From Lepraria neglecta (lineage: Eukaryota > Ascomycota > Lecanoromycetes > Lecanorales > Stereocaulaceae), in contig CM065651.1 of NCBI GenBank assembly GCA_033220425.1, forward strand, positions 1,240,001 to 1,304,000: 64,000 nt of DNA, given 5' to 3'. The notes beneath the pieces are model-generated. The model was given only the letters and a program-made list of their open reading frames with translations. It was not told the DNA's origin and ran no database searches. Positions 55,816-64,000 of this stretch are shown in pieces. Within the stretch, counting starts at the first letter, position 1. Every line of letters starts with the position of its first letter. Made by a program: the position numbers and the translations under genes.

Positions 55816-57993
55816 AGGGGAAGCCTTAATTTATTAGAAGACCTGCTAGGTTGAAGGTAAAGAGAGTACCTTTCGCTGGCTTCCGGCGTCTTTAGTCATA
55901 AGTACTAAATTTCACTCTTGTTATACGTAAGAAGGTTCGCTGGGGGCAATCTTTATTTAGCCTAAAAATCACGGCGACTACCTGGAGCTTAAATAATCTC
56001 TTATTCGCCGCCGTACTACTAAGTATATACCTAATTTATTATCCGTTCGAGCACAGATACAGTATAGAGTTATGCGAAATTCTTAAACTGGATCAGCGGT
56101 GCTGGAATAAAGCCGATGTAGGAGAGGTAACTGAAAGAGATATAAAGGAAAGATGGAAGACCGGCGAGGAAAGAGTATATATACGTGCTGGAAATACTTA
56201 GCTAGGACAAAATAATTCCGTCTTACTTTTCATGTGTGAAGCGAAAGGAAGCTCTGTAAATACGGTATAAGCTAGAATGAGCCTAGGCAGTAGGAGTTGA
56301 GCAGGGTTGAGTCTAGGCAGCAGGCTAGGTAGCAGGCAGCCTGTTATTTGTTTACAAATAACGTAGGCAATTGAAGCCGACTTAACGCAGCCAGTTCAGG
56401 CTTCCACACCTCGAAAGGATGGCGTCTCGATATTGCCAGTAGTAACGACTTCTATATAGATCTGAAGGGCAATGATTAGGCGTCCTCGTGGAATTCAGCT
56501 CAGCTGGGTTTCAGACATTAGCCTGTCGCTGACGTGGCAGTGGCTCGATCGAGAGGACTATACGTTTATACTGCCCAGCAATGCCTAGATCGGAGGCGGG
56601 CCTCCTGGAAGTATAAAGCTTTAAATGTGCCGTCTTGCCGAGTACTTATTACCTGCGCCAGTTACAGCGATAGGTCTCGAGCTTATAAAATGTAATAGTT
56701 TGCCGTACCGACACTGGACTATATATAATCGGTAGATCAGCAGCGACCAGCAATAGATATACGAAGATCCGCACTGCGAGGGCGCTGCTAAGAGTCCTGC
56801 GAGGCGTCCAGCAAGGCGGAGATTCGCGACGACCCAGCTGGCTCAGCTCAAAGATCCAAGCCGCAGCAGCTGACGAGACACGACGGATGGATATGTCCGA
56901 GGGGCGTAGCGAAAACTCAGCCTATGTGGGACATGGATCGAATATGAGGTTCCAATGGCAGAGAGCCACGCCAATGCTTGCTGGAAGATTCGAGACAAAT
57001 GGGATCAAGTACACTCGGTCTGGCGATTGAGCCGCAATGGGCAGAGATCGATGACCGAGGTCGTTGGAGAAGAGGAGGCAGATGCGGGAATAAGGGGAGA
57101 GACTGCGGGGGTTGCAGTCAGCGTTCCACAGAAGGCGAGCATGGCAACGCCACTGCAAGCACGACTCAGAAGTTCATATCATACTCGTCCAGCTCCCTTC
57201 GTCGGGTTTTGGATTTTCTACTTCCAAATCCCACCAGAGCCATCGTCTGTTCAGAAACCCCAGTTATCTCGCACTTAAGTTACGCGAATCGAGCCTGATC
57301 ACTCAGCCGGCAAGGAAAAAGGAGATGGAAATAAATGAGATGGCCTGGAGGATAAAAAGGCGCAGGCACACGATCAACCAGGGAAACCGGACGGCAATGT
57401 TTCCGTCTACGAAAAGCAGATATCGATCTACCGCTGGCGCGAGGCCTCCGTCGCAGCGGCAGATCAATCGTCGCCGCTACTCACCACCTTATCAGGATAG
57501 AGCTGTCGCCAACCAAGGTGGGTGTTAAATAATCATTTCTGATTCAAGAAGTGAAATGGCCGTTTGATATTCTAGAGGTACCCCGTTTGTGGTCAAGGAT
57601 AGAAACAGGACGGCGACACCGAAAATGACAAGTCTTCTCCTGCAAGCTACATTACAGACAGTACACCACCATACTCTATCCAGTCGCGCTCTCCACCTCA
57701 TTTCCTGGAACTCAACATTCCCGATGTTCCCGACACTCGCCGAACATTGGCTATCGCGAGCCAGCACCTTGTGCTCTGTCGCAACGTACAATCCTCTGCA
57801 TGCAGTTCAAGACTATGACATCGTGTTGGGATGGACCCTTGAGTATTTTTCAACTTGGGCGTCCAATTTTACACGTGGCTAGCAGATTCGTTATGCTTAC
57901 AGAAGTGTTTGCGGCACTAAGAGCTATACTGTAGGATACTTATGACACGTACGAGATTTGTGATTATTGGTTCCAGAACTTGAGCTAAAATGA
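55816..57993. other. Transition from repeat block to gene region, no supported gene
   Basis: Composition becomes normal. Overlapping open frames at 56955-57278, 57112-57528 and 57589-57882 exist on the plus strand, but none has a recognisable sequence or a clear splice structure. A CAG/GGCAGCAGGC-rich stretch lies at 56285-56345. Confidence 0.4.
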
Positions 57994-58974
57994 TTAGCAT
58001 CTGTCGCTCGAGGATTCGCCCAAGCCGTATTTCTGCACCTCCCTCCAGCTATTGAATAGTCTCTCCCAAGGCTTTCTACTTTCTGGCCCATACTCGTCAA
58101 TCGCTTTCCTCATCAATGTAAATTGTCCAATAGTCATCAGGTTTCTCGATGGAAGCGCTACCACCACCTTTGCAGCCTCTAGCGATGCTTTATGGTCGGA
58201 CTCTATACCCTTCCATTTCATCCTGACATCCCTGTTCGCTTTGACTAATATACCAATCTGTTCAATGGCTCGTGCAAGCACCTCAACCCGTGCCCTGAGT
58301 CGCTCGTTTTCCTCTTCGAGACTGGCAAACGCGAGGTCATCGCCACCATTTAGACACACTTTCAGCCCTGATTGGAGCTCGTTGAGATGCTTTGCAACCT
58401 CAGCATGATCTGGTGGAGAGAGTAAGTCGAGATTGCTCTTCGGCTCCCATCGTTGTGATTCGGCATTCTTTGCCTCATTGACGGTGATACCGTTCATGAC
58501 GGCTATCCTCAAGGCGTCAAGCTGGTCGCTGACATCTTTCTTCCTCTGTAAGTCGAGATTGAGGGCCTCGAGCGTCGCTGAGCAAAGTTGCAGGGCATTA
58601 GAGATCCCTGCGACCTTTGACGCATATTCTTCGCTGACATCGGAGAGGTGGATGTTTGTATATGGAAGTAGCGTCTGAGGGAAGAATGGCGTTCTTTGAT
58701 CAATTGTGTAGCAACAGATGTCGGGAACGGCAAAGTACTGGCTGTAGGTCCTGATGTCCTCTATAGAGATGTGATCAGTGCGTATAATATCTCTTACACG
58801 GTTCAAGACCTCGAGGTTGTTTGTATGAAGAGCAATATCGTCATCGGCTTCCTTGATCTTGTTCTCAAGCTCCTCGACTTTCGTCTTTGTGCTTTCATAT
58901 TCGGACCATGCTTCATCTTTTTCTTTTCTCACACGGGTCAGCTCTGCCTCCAAAGCTTCTTTCTTCCATCCCAT
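57994..58974 (-). CDS. Coiled-coil protein, probable C-terminal part of the neighbouring GTPase-like gene
   Basis: From the ATG at 58974 the frame gives 326 residues. Residues 1-60 are heptad-rich (KKEALEAELTRVRKEKDEAW, VEELENKIKEADDDI), and a second helical stretch near 225-250 (EEENERLRARVEVLARAIEQ) follows. The middle (SQYFAVPDICCYTIDQRTPF) is not recognised. The ATG overlaps the stop of the upstream GTPase-like ORF as TGATG. In fungal P-loop proteins of this type a helical C-terminal region often follows the G domain, so this may be one gene split by a one-base shift or by an intron I cannot place, rather than two genes. Both parts are otherwise undamaged. Confidence 0.6.
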   Translation of the reverse strand: MGWKKEALEAELTRVRKEKDEAWSEYESTKTKVEELENKIKEADDDIALHTNNLEVLNRVRDIIRTDHISIEDIRTYSQYFAVPDICCYTIDQRTPFFPQTLLPYTNIHLSDVSEEYASKVAGISNALQLCSATLEALNLDLQRKKDVSDQLDALRIAVMNGITVNEAKNAESQRWEPKSNLDLLSPPDHAEVAKHLNELQSGLKVCLNGGDDLAFASLEEENERLRARVEVLARAIEQIGILVKANRDVRMKWKGIESDHKASLEAAKVVVALPSRNLMTIGQFTLMRKAIDEYGPESRKPWERLFNSWREVQKYGLGESSSDRC

Positions 58975-60290
58975 CAATGTATAGATCCACTGGCACTATC
59001 ACCGTAGGATGCCTCTAAATATACGTAGCAGCATTCATGGACGCCTTTTTTGATGTTTTGAGTCCCTGACCAGACGCATCCGGGTTTGCCGGAAAGTTTA
59101 TAATCGCGAATCGGGGCTTTCGCCGTCAATGAAAAACACAATTTGGTGCGTGAGAAAAGGTGGGATCCTTCCTGTTTGTACTGGTACCCAACCTCCACAA
59201 GCTCTTCGGTGTCAAGCTCTACGAAGCGGAGGTGAAGCTTCGACCAACTGGTCTTCTCTACCTCCCGTCGCGATTCTAGGGGACGTTTGGAGGCTTCGAA
59301 TTGAGGGATCTTTTCCTCTAAGTCTGCAATCTGCTTCTTATAAAAGTGCTCAAGTACGTCGACGCTTCCGATGAGATCTTCATCCATAGTCTTATGGGCA
59401 TCCGACTTTGGATAGCAGAAATGGCTCGTTGGTTGACCAATCTCGCCCCATACTGACTTCATAAGTTTCGATAGTGCACTATCGGCAAAATGCTTGCTGA
59501 CTGGATCATCGTGGAGAGGTAAGTTGTCTATGAAATGGTGCTTCATTTGCCCTTCCTTAATACCAAAAGTCTCCTCGATGATTCGCGGCCGCTCAAGGGC
59601 TTTGCTGCTGAACATGTTCTCCACATTGATGTATGTGTGTGCGAAGTGATACTTTGTATTCAATTTGGATTTTCCAAAGATTGCCAAATATTCCCTTATG
59701 ACACGCTGCGTCGCATCTCCGAGAGTATTCTCTATGCTTAGCACGAAGCAGACGGAGTGGACCTTTTCTAATTCCGCAAGAGCTTTGAGAACGGCGAATT
59801 TGTGATTCTCGTCAACAGTGCGCATTTGGAGGCTGTCTTCCGTGGATGGAATTTCCTTTCGTGCCTCCTCCTCCTTGAGATTTTCCGAGTCGTCAAGACC
59901 TGGAGTGTCGAGCATCAAGATGTGGATATGGCGGTTTGACCTAGAGGAGACGGGTTCGAGGTCGTAGAGATCAGTATCCTCATCCGCCTCAACGATGCCT
60001 CCATCGTTGTCTTTCAGGTAATGGTCTTTAATGTCAACAGTAATTTGGTATGAAGAGACAGTTTTCGTGGTCGACTTGTTCCCGAACCCAACCTCAACGC
60101 TGTCGGCTTCGACTTTGTGGCCTGCATACTCAAGAGCGGAACGAATCAGGGAACTCTTTCCATTCGCCGTGCATCCGACGAACACGACAACCTTTTCATC
60201 TTGATCGCAGGCTTGACAGCTCAGTCGTTGTGCTACACAAGCACTTATAGCCATGTAAGCGCGTGTGCTGACCCTCTGCGGAGCTTGCAA
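58974..60290 (-). CDS. P-loop GTPase-like protein (AIG1/G-domain type)
   Basis: A 438-residue frame. The G1/Walker A motif is VVFVGCTANGKSSLIR (residues 35-50), G3 is MLDTPGLDDSEN (126-137), and the segment EVGFGNKSTTKTVSSYQITV lies between them where the switch I Thr is expected. No clear G4 (N/TKxD) motif is seen. The second half is partly helical (ADLEEKIPQFEASKRPL). The start is uncertain: the first 30 residues before the conserved strand look unrelated and may be 5' leader or an unspliced intron. It faces a related gene at 61082 with 792 bp between them. The C-terminus ends at TGA in a TGATG overlap with the next ORF. Such fungal proteins are common in accessory regions and of unknown role. 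Confidence 0.7.
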   Translation of the reverse strand: MQAPQRVSTRAYMAISACVAQRLSCQACDQDEKVVVFVGCTANGKSSLIRSALEYAGHKVEADSVEVGFGNKSTTKTVSSYQITVDIKDHYLKDNDGGIVEADEDTDLYDLEPVSSRSNRHIHILMLDTPGLDDSENLKEEEARKEIPSTEDSLQMRTVDENHKFAVLKALAELEKVHSVCFVLSIENTLGDATQRVIREYLAIFGKSKLNTKYHFAHTYINVENMFSSKALERPRIIEETFGIKEGQMKHHFIDNLPLHDDPVSKHFADSALSKLMKSVWGEIGQPTSHFCYPKSDAHKTMDEDLIGSVDVLEHFYKKQIADLEEKIPQFEASKRPLESRREVEKTSWSKLHLRFVELDTEELVEVGYQYKQEGSHLFSRTKLCFSLTAKAPIRDYKLSGKPGCVWSGTQNIKKGVHECCYVYLEASYGDSASGSIH

Positions 60291-61081
60291 CAGGCATCAA
60301 CCATGAAATGGGAGTTTATTGATTTTCGTCTCGGACTTTGTGTGCAGACCACGGATCAAAAAGAACAAATTCATCATATCAATTTCTCATCATCTCAATG
60401 GTCACTTTCAGGCTGATGAGCGATCATGCTTAGGGAACTGAGAGCGGCGACAACAATGTCCAGCAAACTCAAAGGCTGGGCCCACAATAATTTCGACTAC
60501 TCGAGAGGTACACGAGAAAATAGGCTACCGTGATGCCTAGATGAGACCTATTAAGCCTCATCCGTTCTCAAAGGGCCATACCCTCCACACGTCACAGCCA
60601 CTTAATAAATGGAAAATTACCGTATCAGCCAGTACTGGCATATTGGTGGTATTATATTGGGGGCCAGATTGTGGCCACTCACAGCCGCTTGTAGGTCACC
60701 ACCTTTAAAGCTTTCCTAACAACCAGGGCGCAGTCGTATGGTCGCCACAGCTGGCGATCGAGCCGTGTCTCTCGGAAGCACATGTGACCAGCCAATCTCG
60801 TAAACAGAAACCGAAAATGTAAGCACTACTTCAAACTTGGTACTGTTAGTTGCACAGCTGAGTCACGGCGCTTTCCCTGATGCAGCCTACAAGGGTATGG
60901 GATTCACTCTGAACATCATTTAAGGGTCTACCGAGGACTGGATTGTCTCTCAGACGCTTTAGTGACGACCTTGATGTGCAGCCTCACAAATCTGTTTAGA
61001 GTAGGGGACAGTCAAATCTATCTTTTTCGTTATAATAGGCATTTGCGCTTGCCCTGGAAAGGAGTAAGGCACAGCGACAAG
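60291..61081. promoter_or_regulatory. Divergent spacer between two GTPase-like genes
   Basis: A head-to-head gap of about 790 bp that must carry both promoters if the genes are expressed. No TATA box or repeat is convincing, and no RNA gene was recognised. Confidence 0.35.
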
Positions 61082-61712
61082 ATGACAATCAAGACGGGAA
61101 GGCCATATGATCAGGAAGACGTTCTCACTGCTCCACCAAGGTATTCGGAAGATGTCGCCGCGGAAGAGTGCAATTCATACGAGTCGGAGAAGCAGGACGA
61201 GCCAAAGGAAGACCTGCCTATTAATGTCCTCGTAGTCGGTGAGACGCAGAATGGCAAAAGCACTATGATCAGGCAGATGGGCGTCTATGCAGGCGTGCCA
61301 GACATCAATGTGAAAATACGCTTCGGTATCATAGATTCTGCAGCAACGTGATGCTTTGCTCTCTGCAATGCTGACCACAACAGGCAACGTATCCTGTACG
61401 AGGAATGTGGGCCAGTACGACATATCGACCGCGCTGCGCAGGTACTACTTGACAGATCTTAACGGGAAGGGGATCAAGAAAAAAGACTACTCTGATCTTG
61501 TCGATCTCATGAACGACGATGCCAAAGTCGTTGCCGCCACGCCAGAAGATGGCGGGAAAGTCGTTAAGTTAACATTCTTCGATACTCCAGGTCTCGACGA
61601 TTCCGATGGGAACGACATGGAGATCATGGCCAACATCGTCGGCAAAGTCGGCGAACTTGACAATCTCAACGCTGTCATCTATGTCCGAAACATGGGTCGC
61701 CCCCTTTGGTAA
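61082..61712 (+). pseudogene. P-loop GTPase-like gene, truncated by a frameshift
   Basis: Exon 1 is 61082-61325 and exon 2 61384-61712. The 58 bp intron (GTATCA...ACAG, CTGAC branch site) joins NVKIRF to GNVSCTRNVGQYDIST, which aligns with GFGNKSTTKTVSSYQITV of the neighbouring gene. The spliced frame gives 190 residues with G1 VVGETQNGKSTMI (51-63) and G3 FFDTPGLDDSDGND (146-159). It ends in NMGRPLW and a TAA. In another frame the sequence continues as VAPFGNAFTRFFDYKRR (61696-61746), the expected next piece, so a one-base indel near 61696 has cut the domain short. It may still make a short protein. Confidence 0.65.
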
Positions 61713-61876
61713 TGCCTTCACACGCTTCTTTGACTATAAACGTCGCCCCTGTTCATCACCTAATCGAGGTGAAGCTCTTGGTACTCAAGGTAGGTGTGCA
61801 GTGCCTATTGGGATTTTGGAAAGTGTATAGCCGGTCTAATATTCGATAGACAGCGTATTTGCGGTCCAGGATTAGG

Positions 61877-62331
61877 ATCTTTATACCCAGACTGACGGCA
61901 CTTCTCCAGAGTCGAAGATTGTTAAGCCCGAAATCCGTAATGCAACTATCCCCTACGGCCCTGTGAGCGGTACTGCCACCAGCCTACCTGCTCCTGGGCA
62001 GGCTCAGAGACAAGATGCTACAGCACAAGTCGAGGAGCCGGAGTGGGAGATTATAGAGATACTGGACAAGAAAGAGACTGTGTCAGGAACGGCATACAAG
62101 GTACGCTGGAAAAGCACGTGGCTGCCAAAAGGTGAGCTGGGAAACGTACGGAAATTGCTGCGGGAGTTTGAGGCAAACGGCCGAGCACGGCATGGACGCA
62201 AACGTGGCAGACCCGTTCACGCAGACAAGCTTGGTGATAGTTGTTTACTTCCATATGGAATTTGCATTGTCACCGGAGGATGTACACGTTTTCTTACCAA
62301 AAGACATCCTGTCCTGCAATCTTGTACTTGA
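61877..62331 (+). pseudogene. Chromodomain-like fragment
   Basis: A frame without its own ATG runs from about 61877 (after a possible TTAG acceptor) to 62331. It contains EPEWEIIEILDKKETVSGTA, YKVRWKSTWLPKGELGN and KLLREFEANG, then the basic HGRKRGRPVHADK. The pattern (W/F-E-x-E-x-I-L-D, Y-x-V-x-W-x-x-T-W, L-x-N-x-x-x-L-L-x-x-F) is that of a chromodomain. It may be a 3' exon of a decayed gene or a piece carried by a retroelement. Functional status unknown. Confidence 0.45.
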
Positions 62332-62561
62332 CTCGTGACGGGCAAACGCTGGGCTTTGTGTGCGCAGAGACTCATCATGACGATAACCAACTGCACCTTA
62401 ATCGTTCAGCCCCTCACCCACCCCTAATATTCTATCCACCCGACGGTTCTCACAGCCATACCCTCAGAGGTTGAGAAGCGTCTCAATCTAAGCACATAAG
62501 AGGCTGATTGGCCCACGATTCCATAAGATGTACCGGCACCCATTTCTCGTCACATGAAACG
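62332..62561. other. Convergent spacer
   Basis: A 230 bp gap between the chromodomain-like fragment and the 3' end of the kinase-like gene. Nothing recognised. Confidence 0.4.
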
Positions 62562-63332
62562 CTATATATCGTCAGATCCCAGGCCCTGCAGGATCGCCTC
62601 GGCTGAATTATATTCCCCGGCCCAGCACTTGTGGGTCACGCCGTTCATCAGGAGAGAATCCATCTCAGGGAACTGGCGCGATGCGAATCTCCCCTTGATT
62701 TGCTCTTCATCATTAAAAGGATCCATGTCCGGAAACGGTTCGTGGCCCTGCATAATATGGTAGAAAGTTGAACCGAGAGCGAAGATGTCGGTCTTCCGGT
62801 CAGAGTAGTTGGGATCGGCTCGAGGCATGAATGACTTAATGTTCTCTCAGGCAAGACCATCCTTGTCGACGCTCCCATCCGCCCAGAGAAGACGTCCTTG
62901 GAAGTCGCAAAGTTTGACCGTCAAATTATCGTCCAGGAGAAGATTGTTGACGTTGATATCACAGTGAATGACACCTGCCCTGTGAGTCACGACGACAGCT
63001 TTGGTAGCTTGACGTCCCCATGCAAACCTCTGTTGCCATGTTGGTGTGTAGTCTTTAAGAAACTGGGCTATAGGTCCGCGCCGCGCACGTTCAAGTAGAA
63101 GACCGTCTTCTCTCTGGCCCTTGGAACCAATGATATGCTTGTGAGGTCCTATCTTTGTAAGGATTTCAGCTTCAAGGTCTAGAATCGTAAGTGCCATTTT
63201 ATCGCTGGGGGTCTTTGGGTACTTGAGGATGGTCGTCTCGTCCACGGTGCCTATGAAGCTATCGGTGCCTAGACCCAGGAACTCAATGACCCCTTCCGGT
63301 TTGTAGAAGGATCTGTAGACTTCCGTAGCCAT
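62562..63332 (-). pseudogene. Protein-kinase-like gene with one in-frame TGA
   Basis: From the ATG at 63332 the frame reads a short N-lobe with a Gly-rich turn (FLGLGTDSFIG), the candidate Lys38 (TILKYPK) and Glu55. The catalytic loop follows as VIHCDINVNNLLLDDN (Asp125, Asn130) and the metal loop as LCDFQGRL (DFG changed to DFQG). At 62847-62849 a TGA interrupts DGLA and ENIKSF; the same frame then continues through FMPRADPNYSDRKTDIFALG (normal activation-segment exit) to a stop at 62562. A single nonsense codon in an otherwise complete domain suggests a fresh pseudogene or a sequencing error. Small fungal kinases of this type often neighbour HET or P-loop genes. Confidence 0.65.
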
Positions 63333-64000
63333 TTTTGTATATGTCTGTTGTCGTGTTGCGCGTTGGGCATGTGTTGCAATCCGTTGCTTGATTGCTTTCT
63401 ATGCGATTCTAGAAGCCTGTTGCTAGCCGTTCTTTGTCTGTTTTGGGCATATATGGGGCCCTGGGGGCCCCCATTAGCTAGATATCCTTCCCAGCCTATT
63501 GCCACATTGCAACAGCATGATACAAACTAAGGTTCAGGTAATGATGTGCAAGGGTTGCTTGCCAACACTTCTGTCGTGTGCAAGACTCTTGCCAATGCTT
63601 GGCATTGACACTTATTGCCCCCCCACCTCATTTTACATAGAAAAACCAACAAACATCAATATATCGACATATTTCGCTCCCACCGTCCCAATCAGGTAAA
63701 TATGAAGTCCCAGCTACTATTTATAGACTAATCCTTGGTGTTGCAGGTCTTCCACCGCCCCTCACACCCCTCACACCCCTCCCACCTCTTTGCGACACTA
63801 TATAATGCCGTACCGCCCAATCGACTCGGTTACTAAATCAAAAGCCGTGGTTCTTCTACATGGTCATTGGCGGCCTGACGCTATTGCTGAGAGGTCACAC
63901 TGCCACGAGTCGACGGTCTACAGATGGGAGCGAAGGATCCGGGCTTAGGCTCACTAAATTTGCCTGGAGTCCCTAGCAAAAGCGGTCTACTGCTTCGAAT
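63333..64000. other. Upstream region of the kinase-like gene, no gene seen
   Basis: Contains a GGGCCCTGGGGGCCC palindrome-like word near 63457 and C-rich runs such as CACCCCTCACACCCCTC near 63765-63785. Short open frames are unrecognised. Confidence 0.4.

Overview
The window looks like a contig from a filamentous ascomycete, most likely a Pezizomycotina species of the Dothideomycetes type. The evidence is short GT-AG introns of about 50-98 bp with CTGAT or CTAAC-like branch sites, a HET-domain gene, and a roughly 26 kb AT-rich block in which old coding frames are broken almost only by TAA and TAG. That break pattern is the signature of repeat-induced point mutation (RIP, C to T at CpA).

Layout. 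Positions 1-14153 are conserved core genome. They hold the 5' part of SEC16 (COPII scaffold, minus strand), a NEO1-type P4-ATPase flippase (plus), a tRNA-Gly(CCC), a small two-exon cupin gene, a proline-rich protein ending in a DUF3602-like motif, MTO1 (mitochondrial tRNA wobble-uridine modification) and a five-exon VPS45 (SM protein). I built the gene models of cupin, MTO1 and VPS45 by splicing in frame. Positions 15.2-21.3 kb are rich in small repeats: a Helitron-like element, a hAT/MULE-like element with an exact target duplication that contains a second nested CACAG-ended element, and a GGGAGCA-rich repeat family. Embedded there is a single-exon gene for a predicted chymotrypsin-fold protein with a Cys in the nucleophile position. 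Positions 21.4-28.2 kb hold a decayed aminoglycoside-phosphotransferase-like gene, an intact HET-domain gene and a decayed secreted-protein gene.

Positions 28.2-54.9 kb are a RIP-mutated nest of transposons. I read it as follows: an ~18 kb element with terminal inverted repeats (30275-48284), carrying a fossil Plavaka/CACTA-like transposase and several unidentified fossil ORFs; a Ty3/gypsy pol fossil (48.3-53.1 kb) broken by a Helitron-like copy and by a 609 bp MITE related to the 18 kb element; and three further Helitron-like copies family-wide, one of which holds a ~1 kb minisatellite of 33 bp units. The MITE is not RIP-mutated, and it sits in the gypsy chromodomain with a TA duplication whose removal restores the reading frame.

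Positions 55.6-64 kb are an accessory gene region: two related P-loop GTPase-like genes (one shortened by a frameshift), a coiled-coil ORF that overlaps the first GTPase by TGATG, a chromodomain-like fragment and a kinase-like gene with one in-frame TGA. HET, P-loop and kinase-like genes beside RIP-mutated repeats are typical of fast-evolving fungal accessory compartments. All family names come from motif recognition by eye; no search was run.
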